Origin: Haliclona indistincta
Taxonomy: Eukaryota > Porifera > Demospongiae > Haplosclerida > Chalinidae
Assembly: GCA_964017065.1 (NCBI GenBank)
Contig: OZ024784.1
Location: forward strand, 10,459,152 to 10,523,151
Direction of reading: 5' to 3'
DNA: 64,000 nt
In this document: in pieces, positions 12,214 through 24,900 of the stretch
How the letters are laid out: the number at the start of each line of letters is the position of its first letter
Numbering within the stretch: position 1 is the stretch's first letter
The notes under the pieces: generated by a model
The model's database searches: none
Told to the model about the DNA's origin: nothing
Seen by the model: only the letters and a program-made list of their open reading frames with translations
Position numbers and translations under genes: made by a program

Positions 12214-12265
12214 ACGGTGGCTAGTAATGCAATCGTTCAGGGTTCGATTCTCGCTATAAGCATGT
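12214..12265 (+). repeat. tRNA-like segment with RNA polymerase III B box
   Basis: GGTTCGATTCT (12241-12251) matches the B-box consensus. TGGCTAGTAATG upstream is a weak A box, and the outer GCTT/AAGC can pair. It is shorter than a real tRNA, so at most a SINE head or tRNA relic. Confidence 0.3.
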
Positions 12266-12656
12266 TTTTGCAGAAAACTTCTGTTTTTAGCTACAATTTA
12301 ATTGCTCAATGATCCTTAGTGAAGACCAGAGGCTTTGTTTAGAACGACCCTCCTGATGATCCTTAGGCTTACCAAGGCTCGGTTTAGGACGACCCTCCTA
12401 ACTTTGCGCAGTTAGGAGGTTTTTTTAAAGGATTTAGGGTGGTGTCAATAGCGTTTTGGTGGCCATTATTGACACCAACGATTGGTGTCAATAGACACAG
12501 CCTTTAATTTTTAGGCTAGCTGACTGAAGGTTGCTTCTTACAGCAATTTTGTGAGCTAGATGAATTAAGCAATTAAACAGCACACTGACTGCTGCCATTA
12601 TTTTTGTTACTAATATTGTCTCGTGAAAATTTGATGTGCTTTAAATTCCCCTGGTA

Positions 12657-12825
12657 CAGTGAAACCTCTCTAAAGCAGACACAATGGGGACCAACAAAAG
12701 TTGTCCATTATAGAGAGGGTGTCTTCTGGTCAGAGGTTTATTATACATTATGAGGGTTATGTTTGGGATTCAGTAAGTGCTCATTATAGAGAGACGAGGG
12801 GTGCCCTCTAAGAGAGGTTCCACTT
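12657..12825. mobile_element. TA-flanked MITE, 169 bp, CAGTG ends
   Basis: The left end is CAGTGAAACCTCTCT and the right end AGAGAGGTTCCACTT, inverted copies, each flanked by TA. The TA duplication and CAGTG terminus fit pogo/Tc1-mariner-type MITEs. There is no coding content. Confidence 0.7.
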
Positions 12826-14015
12826 TACAACTGTTTGATACTGCTGACTCCAGACCCTTCCACAACAATGCAAAGGGGCGGGGCTGCCAGACTAGTTCTG
12901 AACAGCGAAAGGGCAATCTTTGATGGCGAACAACATTCACCAGTACATGTACTCTTACACGCAAACGTTAATCGAATCATGGCATTAAACTGTCCACACA
13001 GAAGCTCCTTGCGTCGCCAGCCAAGCTAGTGCGTCTCCATAACAAGCTCCACCCTGGCTTTTGAAACTCCTCCCCTGCCATGCTAATAGTTGTGAGCCTC
13101 GTGACTGAAGATCGAAAGCGAGCAACTTTTCTAGCTCGCCTCCACTCTTCTATCTACCAACTAGTCGTCACTCTTGTCGGATAGGCTGTTTGTTATGCAA
13201 ATGGAGTACTGACTCAAGCTATAGTTGGACGCGGCTTGGATACTAAGTGCGCGGTTTGGATACAGCGGTTGTACTAGCGTAAACCGTAGACCGTAAAGCG
13301 TGGAGCACTATAATGCAATGTCATTAACTCTTTGATCATGCTCCATTGTGTGAATAAATACCAGTGATTTGACACATTAGTGACTGCAAGGTGACGCTTT
13401 ACACCTAAATCTTCCTTGCAAGTAATAAAACTCTGTACTAAGACTGTAAGACATTTCTGCTGTAATCTGTCTGCTGTAGATAATCAATCCATGCAATCTC
13501 ATGTACATGTGCGACTTTGCTATTGCTCACGTGATCGCACGATCCACGCGCGTGATCGTGACTATTATGCATGATCGGAACAAACGTGCCGTAACCTAAC
13601 AATGCAGTTTCTTATTGTGTGTACAACCTAGAACAAAGGGGGCACAAAACTACTCCTCGCCTCAGCTCGCCTCTGCTTTACGTTCATCTATCAGGATTTG
13701 TGATTTTGGCTAATCTATTGGATTCTTCGTGTCAGAGTGGCTTCTCTAAGATTATAGTAAAGGCCCCCGGACTGCTTTTGTGGCAGCAGCATCACTCAAT
13801 AAAGGTAATTTCGCTTTCTCTATCTTTTTTGTTTGTCTGTTCATTCAGCCATCTTTCACACCTCTCTAATTTTGGCGAGACGCATTGATCGAGAGGGTAA
13901 TGTAGCTGTTTGTTTAAGAGTGAATTAAACAGAATGCAGTTATTGTACGTGATGTTGTGATTGAATGCAAACTTTTGTGGTAAAATCAGCCTGTGTGCAC
14001 TCTAGTTTTCAATAG

Positions 14016-14444
14016 GTAGTTTTGTGGTAAAGGCGTGAAAGAATGCTTGCGCTGAATTTAATGAAAAAGGACATGCCCATGGTCCAGATATTTGTGGGTG
14101 AAGCTGGCCACAAACTGGCATCAAAGGACAGATCTATAACTAGAGTAATCGTTAACTGCCTGTGAACCACGAAAGAGCGGGATTTGTCTCTACAAAAATA
14201 CAGGCCCAAGCTACTTACAGTACTTGAATTAACGGATACTCTGGTTGGAAATCTGTCAGTTTTGTGCCAGTGGTGCGGCCACGCCTGACTAGCCGCATTT
14301 ATGGTCATCATTTTTATCACAATTTTGTATTACGGGCAATGGGCATTGAGAATAGCCAGGTTCACATCTGAGTGTGGGTGTGTAGCCGCCATAATGCATC
14401 TTTTCTCATTAAATTTAGCGCACACTCTTACCACAAAACTAACT
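14016..14444. mobile_element. Inverted-repeat element, about 430 bp
   Basis: The ends TAGTTTTGTGGTAA and TTACCACAAAACTA are perfect inverted repeats. Homology continues inward for about 50 bp (GCGCTGAATTTAATGA against TCATTAAATTTAGCGC). No transposase or clear target duplication was seen. Confidence 0.6.
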
Positions 14445-15024
14445 ATAATGAACCAAACCGTATTGCTGGTGTCTCAGCAATTAAAGCAAGACCTGTTCTT
14501 TAATACATACAATTGCCTAGGTGGCCAATCATAGGTGTCTTAACTTCAGAATGTCAGATTAAGGTGGCTGGTGCAGGAATTTTCATAACAAAATACTGGA
14601 ATGCATGACGAAATACGGATTTTCATTGGTTAATTAACTAATTTTTAGACTAGTTAGATAACATTACAGTTTCAGACTTTTATTCTTTTCATAAAAGTAT
14701 GCGCACTTTTATTATGACGCTTGGTGTTTGCAGTTTATTGTTGATTTTGCTTTAAGATGTCAGCCTTGTCTCCTTCATGGTTCTACGCATGTTTTTGAAT
14801 CACGGTGACTTTTTCCTGGGGTTTGGCCCCATAACAGTGCGTGGGCACACATGATTGCTCGGTTGGAAGTTGAGGAATGGCAAATCCATACGTAGGACAA
14901 TTACCAGGTATAGCTCTGTACCGAGTAATAACCCAATCGGACTTAGTCTGTAAAACTGAGCCGTCACAAACTGCTCATTTTTCAACAATAAGCTCCTGGC
15001 GTTGATTTGTATATTCGTAGCGTT

Positions 15025-15182
15025 GCAGCGATGGAATCACAAATAATCAAAACCAAAACATTACCTCACCATACAAATTGTATCAGGTATAGCGATAAAC
15101 CTGGTATAACGATAGGAAGACACAAGGCAAAACGCATGATTCTGTGTAAAAGCAGATCGTTTTTAGCGAGAACATGTGGTGA
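15025..15182 (-). repeat. Dispersed repeat, copy 2 (inverted relative to 6457-6612)
   Basis: The reverse complement carries the same ordered blocks as the copy in the SOX intron, including CTTCCTATCGTTATACCAGG. The pair lies 8.5 kb apart on either side of the SOX 5' end. Confidence 0.7.
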
Positions 15183-15506
15183 AGAACTTAAGCTATTACA
15201 GATCGCGTTCAATCTTTGTATGTTTTACATAGCTAAACTGCTAAAGAAAAAAGTATCTTTTTCTTTAGTTGCATTGGGAGCTCCTTATTAAGATGCAAAT
15301 GTTAGCCAAAGTTCTGTCTATTGGAGTTTAAAAAATTAGAAGCTAAATTTCGCTTGTTCGGACCTAGAGATAGTTTAAAAAGTATTGCTTTCTGCAGAGT
15401 TTGTCTGGTGGCTTTTGGCTCGTAAAAAGGTGTATTGTTTACATAATGACCGACGTCGATTTTTTAATGCTGAGAATATTGCACTGAGCTCCAACCTGTA
15501 TTATAC

Positions 15507-15975
15507 ATGGCGACATGCTCGATGATGCACCAGAGTGAGTCTACAGTTGATTCCTGAGAAGTAATTTAACATGTCAAAAAACTTTTTGTGTGGAACACTG
15601 TAGATAAAAACTTGTGCTAAATTCGTGTGCATAGTATGTATGATGAGCCTGCCCTTGTAATATTCACTTTGTGAGGACGAAATCGTATCACAACCTCATG
15701 TTTATTGGCAAGTGCTATCCTGACAGTGGTAATCTCACCTATTTTTTTCACATAGTGGTACTGCAGACCTTGCATACGGATTTAGTTCTGTTGAGTTGCA
15801 CATACGGACTGCAATGGAGAATGGAGATATGTTTCACCCAGAGGAGGAGCCGACTTATGCCGAGGCCTTCCCTCCTCTTACTTCTACTGCTTCAGGAGAC
15901 ATCTCTATTGTACAACTACCTGTGCCAGAATCTAGCTGGCCTATCAAGTCTATTCCTATATCTACTGTCACTCAG
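15507..15975 (+). CDS. HDLBP: Vigilin exons 1-2: N-terminal region (residues 1-79)
   Basis: Exon 1 (15507-15534) encodes MATCSMMHQ plus one base and ends at a GTGAGT donor. Exon 2 (15767-15975) follows a CTGCAG acceptor and contains EEEPTYAEAFPPL, matching the conserved acidic PTYKDAFPPL patch before KH1 in other vigilins. The second ATG at 15814 would also make a good start. Confidence 0.75.
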
Positions 15976-18900
15976 GTTGAATGATTGTATATGTGCCAAC
16001 ATGCTATAAATTTTCTTGTTACAGGTATTTCATGTTCCACTTGAAGAACGTCGCTACACTAGTGAGCCTGCTCTTTTTGGTACTGAGAGCCAACAGGCTA
16101 GCATTGTTAGGGAGATTATGGAAAAGACAGGATGTGCCATTGAAATGAGCCAGGCTAAAGACCAGAGCTTGACCATTATGGTGACAGGTCGACCATCTCA
16201 TGTCAATGATGCTAAACGACTTATCAACATGAGGCTCCATACCCAGGTCACTGTATTATTTAATTAGCATTAATTTTGTCGCAAAATATGGAACTATAGC
16301 CTGAACAGTGATTGTGATAATTGTCCCATGTCCCTGGGGAACATGTGCTTATTAGACAACAGCACTCATTGCATCCTGCGTGATGGACAGTTGGTTACTT
16401 CAGAAATGTAATGAATATACATGTAAGTTAGAGGATGGGTTCGAGGTGTCTACAGATATTATGCCACACGGTAGCAGTGACATATTTAGGGTTGGCACGA
16501 TAACAAGATGGTGGATACACCAGACTGATAATGAGTTAATCGCGTATTTCTCTTCTCTCGAATATTTTTATTGAAAAAGGAGAAAGTGGCTGCATTAAAT
16601 CTATATGACTCAATAATTACATGAGAATTATTCACTCTAATAAAGTTAGTTTTCCGAGAAAAAGGTGTTTGTTGCAAGTGACTAATAGCTACGCTAAGCA
16701 GCGAACTTGAACATAATATATACAGATGAGTGTGTTAAGTTTTTCCTTGTGTCCCACAGAAAAATTTCTGGTGTTGTATTCTTTCATTCATTAAAATTAG
16801 AACATTTAGTCTGTACAAAGCCATAGAGTTCCATATTCTCTATTGCTGTACTCAAGTTGGCAAAGAATGTACCCTAATGATGTCACATTTATTGGTTGTG
16901 TTAACTGTTAAATTGTGATTTTACTGTGTCTTTTACAGTGTACCTATGATGTGCATGTGCCCAAAGAACATCATAAAAGTGTTCTTGGCAGACAGGGAGC
17001 TCGACTGAAGAAGATAGAAGTCTTAACTAACACCAAGATCAATGTTCCTCGTCCTGACGACCCTTCTGAATTTATACGTGTCACTGGTAGCAAGGAAGGT
17101 GCTGACAAAGCCCGTCATGAAATACAGAGTATTGCTGATGAAATGGTTTGTGTATGTAGCAATACATGCATGTGTGGGCAATTTTCACAGACTGCTTGTC
17201 GCTGGATAATTCCAGGATATTATAGTCAAAACCTGGTTGCCTCAGCGCATGAGTGCATGAACAGAACTTACAGAAGGAGTGTGCAACTGTCAACCGTTCA
17301 TGAGTGCCAATGGAGTATAATTAAATTCACAGTAGTCAGCTTAGAACTTCCCATATTTGGAAGTTACTGTGCTGAAATATACGTGGTGTACATTCTTGTG
17401 CACATGATCAACAGGTTCTAAGCTGGTAGCTGAGCGTAACGACGGAGATTGCTACAAACGCATTGTTGGTGTCTATTTTATACTACACCCTTGAAAGCGC
17501 AGAGAACAGCATGCAACTCACGATCGCTCGCTGCTGAGTACATCATCATTATTATTATTCTGATGGCAGTAATGTTGCACGCTCCTTCCATTCATGTGCT
17601 CCTGCTCAGTACAAAATTAATGCATATAGCAGCTGCATGAGTCAGCAGGATCTTATGGAAGCATGCAAGCAACAGAAACATGAAAAAAGTATGCTACAGA
17701 ATAATAGCAGAACCATTAAAGCATGCAAGCAGCAAACAGTGGCATCACTAGTAGTCAGCCAGATATGTGAAAAGGCTTGTTCACGCTGTACATCGATCTG
17801 TACATCACGTATTTCGTGAGACCCGCCCAACGTTCAATAAGTTTATATTCAATGGACAATAACAATCGTTGCGCACGATATTCTCTCCATTGTAGCCTCG
17901 ACAGTGACGCTACAGAGCATTCATATATGTAGATAAGTCGTGCTCTACGTGATTTATGGCACTCGGGTTATGATTTTGTGCTATAAATCTTGTAGAGTAC
18001 TCCTTACCTATAAGTAATAAAATTTAGCTGCTTTTTACATGTACAATTTTTTTCTCAGGCAAAGCTTGCGTTTGAACGTGTAAATGTTGAGTTTATCTAT
18101 CAGCCATTCATCAATGGTCCTAATGGTACTACATTGAATGAGATCCAAGAACTGACCAAGACAAGAATCAACATTCCTCCTTACACTATGCAGAAAGATG
18201 AGATTACCATTGCTGGAGAAAAAGAAGGTGTTGCTATGGCTAAAGCTCAAGTGTTAAAAATGCTTAATGAATTGGTAAGACTGTAGTTTGGAGTGAGTTT
18301 GAGGTGGGATAGCTGCAAATACCCTCTGTTGGAAGACATTTCTAGTACATTGTATATAAGAAAATATGTACATGTAGGAGTGCTTAAGCTGTGCTGTTGC
18401 AACGATGTGCACTAACAAGGGTTACACAACTGAACTGACAAGTTCTATATCAGTGGCTTCATTGCTGCCTTGTCGTTAGATCACTCAATTTATTGAATCG
18501 CAAAATTTGAAATCACGAATTAACATCCAGAACGTGTCTAAGTGCTTACAGCGGTTTTCACGCTTCTTGCAAAATTTGATTCGTAAACCGTGAAGCGTGA
18601 ACTGTACATTATCAGCAATAAAATTGGATCCACACGCAGTAGTACTGAATCTCAACGATGCAATGCATATGACAAGTCTCTTTATATGCATTGCATTGAT
18701 GAGATTCAGTACTACAGCGCTTGGATACCGTTTTATTGCTGATAATGTACGGTTCACACTTCACGGTTTCTGAATCAAATTTTGCAAGAAGCGTGAAAAC
18801 CTCTGTACCAAAATTAAGTGCAGTTCCTTGTATTGCTTGGAGTGAAGAAACAATGATTTTCGCGAACAGTAAACAAGCTCCTAGCATGCAAAAAAGTAGC

Positions 18901-21900
18901 TGTGCGTTCTTACTACAAGTTGGGAATTGACTTGAGGAACGAATTAGCCATTACTGACCCTAATTATTTAACTATAACTGCAGCGCTCTCTTAGCGTCCT
19001 AGTCGCTTTAGCAGTCCATCTAGCAGTCATAGTAGCCCTCTGATCTCTCTGCGTGCACTCATGAAGCACTTTTTCGCGATTTAGAGCATGTGGTGTGGCT
19101 TCGCTATTGATGAATAATAATGCAATATGTTTGCAATCCACTTTTAAACCACCTCTATAATAAATTATGTGGTTATAGCAAATTTGAATGCGCATCGAAT
19201 TTGCTATTTTGCCGTAGTGTGAAAGGGCCTTTAGATCTCCCAGACTTTGAATCTAAGTAACATGGACGTCTCTTGGGCCAATCACTCAACCTCGATTGGT
19301 CTTACAGGCCTTGGGATTTAGAACCATTCAGGTGTTCAGGTCAGTTAGATACCTCTTCCGGATGATCTAACTATTACAGAGAGCCTACTTGTTATTAATG
19401 ATTCTTACCTACTCTACTACCAAGAATCTGTATTCAATATACACTGTACAGAATCACCATCTGATAGTTGTGCCTAAGATCTCGTGGTCACACTGACTTG
19501 TATAGCTAAACAACTCGAATAATTTAAAAGCTATAATTAGTGGTGTTTCACCATTAAAACAAGTGCTCTGATATACTTATTTTGATAGTGGTATGGGATA
19601 TACTGTATAGCTAGAAATTTTGGTGGACTAGAATTTTGACGAATCGTCAAGCATTCGGTAAAATAAAATCTGCCAAAATCTTCCTTTTCTATTACAGTAA
19701 TACGTGAGCCAGGCACTGGGCGCCAAAATTAAATTTGCCAAAACGCAAAATCAGTGTCATTTGCCAAAATTTTACCCTACAAAATTTCTACATGTAGCTA
19801 TGTGCCCTAGTATATGGTATATTACTAGCGGTGCCTTTGATCTTAGAGGCTACAAAGACTTTTTACATACCTACTGGTAGCTTATAGTGTTGTGCACTAG
19901 GAAAAACTACTATCAGGGAGTTACACTCTGTTCACAACTGCTGAGATGCTGCTGAGCAGCGATTGTGTTGCAGTTGTTTTGTGTTTGATTATCTGCTACA
20001 CTGTCGACTTCAGAACTCCATGAACTACACTAGTGAATGCTACTGTCCTTATTGTACTGGGGTAGTATGCACAAAAGGATCACAACATTCAGTATGATTG
20101 TCTTTAGCACATCACACTGGTCAAGCTATGCAGCTTGTAAAAAATAATTTTCACATAAATATGTTGTTAGATGTGGATGGAATGTTACAAGAAAAACCAA
20201 TGATTGAAGTTGCTTTTGTCGTTGTCTACACATTTCCTGCACTGTTTTTAGCTGTTGTTGTGGACTGTAAGGCGAGCGGCCATTTATAACTTGGAGACGT
20301 CTGTTACATCGGTTTCACTCCCTGATTCACCCCAAATCGGCATATACCAGCTCGTTGCATATCCACTTGTACTGTATCATCTATGCTAATAGTGTAGGCA
20401 TGCTGCTATAGGGAAGCGTTGGTTTTTGAGGTATTCATGCAACTTCTTTAATTTGCTTATTTTTTGTTCATAGAGGAAGGTGTGTTCAACTGTATCTGTT
20501 GAAGTCCGCAAATCTCAACATAAATATATAGTGCGCCCTAAAGGTCAAGGAATACAAGATATTCTACAGAGTACAGGTCAGTCATCATTTCGTGTGTATG
20601 TAATGATCATAAAGGCACCATTGAAACTATTACACAAATCTTCTGTGTGTTAGTGTGTTCAATATGTCATTATTGTCTATGGTCATTGCGAGGGTTTTAC
20701 AAAATTGTAGTATCATGGGACAAAGGACCAAGAATTCACTGGGATTGAATATAATCACACATACACCGTATTAATTTTATACTAAGAGAGCAGTGGTGTA
20801 GCCAGGAAATATAAAGGGGGTTTTGAAATTCGCGCGCAGAGCACGCGAAAAATTTTGATAATTAATATTCATGAGCTTCATAGATTACACGTGATCGTAT
20901 GATATGTACGCGTATAAAATTATACTTGCTGCGCACTTGGCTAGCTGTTCTGGCTGACATTATTATCGAGACTTAACTATATTAAACAAGTTAGTCCAAA
21001 TGTACTGCAGCTGCTTAGCCTAATAGCTCATATAAACCAGCTGCTTCAGATAAGGGCACGTGGTTTAGCTACTATGAATACTCATGAATACTAATTAAGT
21101 GGGGCTACAAGGGGGGTTTCTGGAAACCCTGGAAACCTATCGTGCACACGCGCCTGGAGAGGACATGATTACAACACTCACATGGCTAAACTACATGTAC
21201 AAAAGTGACTGGTTAATAATGTGGTCTACAGCCGTTTTGACATGGCTTCTGATTGCATTATTCTGTAGTGCTAATTGCCGAGCGCCTTAGCGCGAGGCAT
21301 TTGATCGCGTAGTACAGTTTCGAAATTGTATGTTTGTATGTATATATATATATATGTCACGTTTTGGAACCCGCGGGGTCTCGGGGTCTACTTGACGTTC
21401 TTTCATAAACACTACGTTCTTTAATAACCATCCATTAAAATGGACGACAGCGATTTGCCCAGAGACAGCGATTCGTCAGACTCACTCGTCAGCACTACCG
21501 CCGATGCTTTAGCAAGATCCAGGGCTTTGGCACGGGAGAGAAAGCGCAGGTGTAGAAGAGTTAATTATAGGTAATATGCCTATTGGTCTCATCACTGCGC
21601 GAGGCAAATTCATGCTGTAAGTATACCTAGTACTCTTGGTACTGCAACAATAATACTATAATACTCTATAATACTCTTGGTACTACAACAGTATTGTTTT
21701 GTTCATTCATGTACATGTACAGTGTAGCTTGTATTATAATAGCTGCAGTTTTATTATGTATCTGCGTGATGATACCTGCACCTTGGGGGCTTTTTTGTTA
21801 GTGCGTGCAAGGCTGCTGTCAGAGCATTTGCATGCAGACATGCGATTTCACTGTGGCATCAGCACCTGTGGTGTTATTTGAAACAAGTAGACACTCCACC

Positions 21901-24900
21901 AACTGATAGAAACTTGTGTGCCAACTGATAGAAACCTGAACACGTGCTGATACATATGCGCGAGCTGATAGAAATCTGGCCAACAGATACCAAAGCAGTT
22001 GCCATAGGATGACAAAAAAACGCAACGCAAACTGTTGTTATTCATGAAATAGTTGTTATTATTAATTTTTACGAAATTTAATTCCTACAAAAATTATGAC
22101 CTGGCCAATAGTTGTGCTAACCACAGATCACGAATATCGTGCATAATATTGACTGCCACCTTAATTCAGTATCTTAATCCTTTATTTCAGGTGTATTTGT
22201 TGAAGTTCCATCACTATCATCTGAGGATAATACCATCACTCTTCGAGGTCCACAAGAGAAACTGGGTGTGGCATTGACTCAAGTGTATGAAAAGGTAAAC
22301 TTCAATTGTACCCAGAGGAGGTTTGATATTCAGTCATGTGACATGTAAACATTTTGTGGTTTGTAAATATAAAAAAATGTATGGCGATGTCGACTTTTTC
22401 TGGACAGAATTTAACAAATCTGACTTGGTAGTATATAAAGGGACCAAACTTCTCTGTCACTGAGGAAACAATTTAAGCTTTCAGAGAGTGATTTTGAGGC
22501 TTTCGGCTGTTTTGGACATCAAAGCAGAACACATTTAACTTTCTGACCATGATTCTCTGGAGGGACAGGAAATCCCTTTCCCCAGGGCACTGTATGAAAC
22601 CTTGATTATACATTATTAATTAATTTTGTATTTACATGTACTTGTATTTTGCAACATTATTCGTACAGGCTAACAGTGTGGTTACAGAGGAGGTGAAGGC
22701 TCCTGCATGGCTTCATCGATTTATAATAGGTCGTGGAGGGCTTAATGTGAAGAAGATCACTCAAAATTTGCCACACATAAATGTGACTTTTGTCCGTGAC
22801 GATGAAAAAATTGTCATTGAGGGTACACCTGAAGAGGTGCTGATGGCCAAAGAGTCTTTTGAAGCTTTCACTGAAGATCTGGTTAGTTCAATTCTCTAAT
22901 ATAAAATTTTATTGAAGGTGGTGCTTTACTGGAAGCAGGAGTAAAATATAAGACTTATGTACTAGTTAAAGCATCGTGTTGAGTGCTCTATGGCGTATAA
23001 TTGCGTGGTGAGAGGCAATTAGAGCATGAGCCGAAGGCGAGTGCTCAATTTACCTTCGAGAAACGTCCCGAGTCCAATCATACACCATAGAGCACGAGAT
23101 GCGGTGCTTTAACGGGTTTAAAGTGTGACCTTGCAGAAACTAGCCCGGAGTCGATCGCTTCACGAACAGTTGCTGCCCGTGGCTCCGCCCCAATGCTCTA
23201 TGAAACGACAAGTGCGCTCTATACCATTTAGAGCACTGGCGATGCCTTTGGACTTGTATGGTATCTTACTTTAATGTTTATTCATGAATATCGATTGTTG
23301 ACCAGCTATTCTCAACTTTTGCGGCGCGTGGTCTCATCATGGCAGCTAATGATGACAGTTTTAGAAGCATACAACTTTGTTAATCTTCGACATAGGTGAC
23401 TAGCATTGGCTGTATCAAGACCCTTAAGCTGTGTCCGCACTACAAAGCGGTTTCAATTCGCATTGACTCTGATTTGGATCAAACTGATTCAAGCCGCATC
23501 GAGCACGTCCGCACTAGAACAAGATCAAGCAGAATCGAGCCAGTTGCTGGCGTCGATCACGTCATGTGATGTAAGTGACAGTTTGCTGAAAGATAAAAAA
23601 AACTAGCCTAGTCACGTACCAGCACTAGGCTGATAGGTCCTACGCTTTGTTTTACTTCTAGCGCACACTAGGGCGGTCTTAGTCAGCGCTCAAGTTAGCT
23701 GTCTTCATAAAGCAAGCCATGTGATTGAGGCCACACCCAGATTCAATTCAGTTACGCTCGACTTCAAACCACATATGAAAGTGGATTGGGATGAATGCGC
23801 ATTGAATCCGGATCCGAAAATTTGCGTGCATTTATGCGCGTGCGGACGGAGCCAAACCGCATTGAATGTGGTTCAATGCGCATTGGAACGCCAGTGCGGA
23901 CACGCCTTTAGACATCGGATCAGGAGGCCTTAGCATCGCCTTTAGCCTATTGTACTGCGTATCGTTTGAGCAATCGCTGGCTATTGAGACGCTGAAGTCC
24001 AACCAACTAAGCAATGAAGAAGTCCAACCAACTAAGAAGTCCAATGAATGCAAGATACTTGGCTCCATGGAACGCCAAGTATCTTGCATTCATTGGACTT
24101 CTTAGTTGGTTGGACCCTATCGTTAGTGGCTTATTAGTGGCTTATAAAAAGGGCTTGGTCATTTGAAAGTTGAATCAAGTAATGATGGCTGGATCAAGTG
24201 CAGTCCAGACTGATATCAAGTCGACTTAGACATTAATTTTATTTATTGTACACTAGTGATGTCATTACGATTAATTTGTATTATGCGAAAAGTCTCTAAA
24301 GCACATATTGTGACCCATGAATCGCCCAAGGTCTGATAAAAACAGTTTCAAAGGTCTGATATTTTGATAGCAGACCTGATTAGAGATAGTAACAAGTAAC
24401 AACTCGCCAATATTTACTAGTCTCATAAGTTCGATGAGACAAGCTAGCCGACAGCTTGCGTGTTTTGTCCGTGAAGCGCCCGATCTCTGAATGATCCTGG
24501 TACGACGATTGATCACAGCCTCTTTTCGTTCTCCTCTCATTGTTCTGGTCGCTTTGTGTCGCTCATTGCTGAGAATCATGTCCTAGGAAGGTGTGCTCAA
24601 CACTTTTTGCTTGATCAGAGTTTATCAAATATTCTCTGTGTTGAAAAGCGTCTGTAGTTACTATGCTTCTATAAGATTGACCTTGCCAAAGGTGACAACT
24701 GTTATGTCAAACATCAAAGAGTAATACGTTTCCCTAGAGACATTGATGTTATGGGTTGCTTCCTTTGAAGCAGGATATAATGTGATATTATCACTGAACT
24801 AAACCAATAAGGGGATATTTTTATGTGAACTTTGACTGATATTGCTCATGTATTTTTTAGATGGCAACCATGGTATTTGCTGAAGTCCATGTTAAGCAAA

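Larger units (their letters stand above)
11723..12497. mobile_element. 775-bp TIR element whose ends each contain a hairpin
   Basis: Inverted terminal repeats of about 58 bp start TGTCTATTGACACCAA. Within each TIR, TTGACACCAA and TTGGTGTCAA face each other across a few bases, so each end folds by itself. The interior carries a retroelement-derived coding fragment (11868-12185), a tRNA-like B box (12241-12251) and a roughly 50-bp tandem duplication with ACGACCCTCCT (12309-12410). Confidence 0.7.
10540..15506. other. Intergenic region between divergent SOX and vigilin genes
   Basis: SOX reads left and vigilin reads right, so both promoters lie here. Likely SOX 5' UTR sequence is near 10540-11000, with possible donors at 10674 and 10905. 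The middle is occupied by a TIR element (11723-12497), a 169-bp MITE (12657-12825), an inverted-repeat element (14016-14444) and a dispersed repeat (15025-15182). 12840-14000 shows no supported feature. Confidence 0.5.
18275..20473 (+). other. Vigilin intron between KH3 and KH4
   Basis: It contains a 267-bp palindromic element (18549-18815) and an AT-rich repeat of the AAATTTTGGC type (about 19601-19802). The sequence GTAGTGTGAAAGGGCCTTTA near 19213-19232 looks like one end of another MITE whose partner end I could not find. Nothing else is supported. Confidence 0.5.

Noticed and set aside
19213..19232. GTAGTGTGAAAGGGCCTTTA as the end of a fourth Harbinger-like MITE
   Set aside because: No matching inverted end or 3-bp duplication could be found on the left, so it was not delimited as an element.
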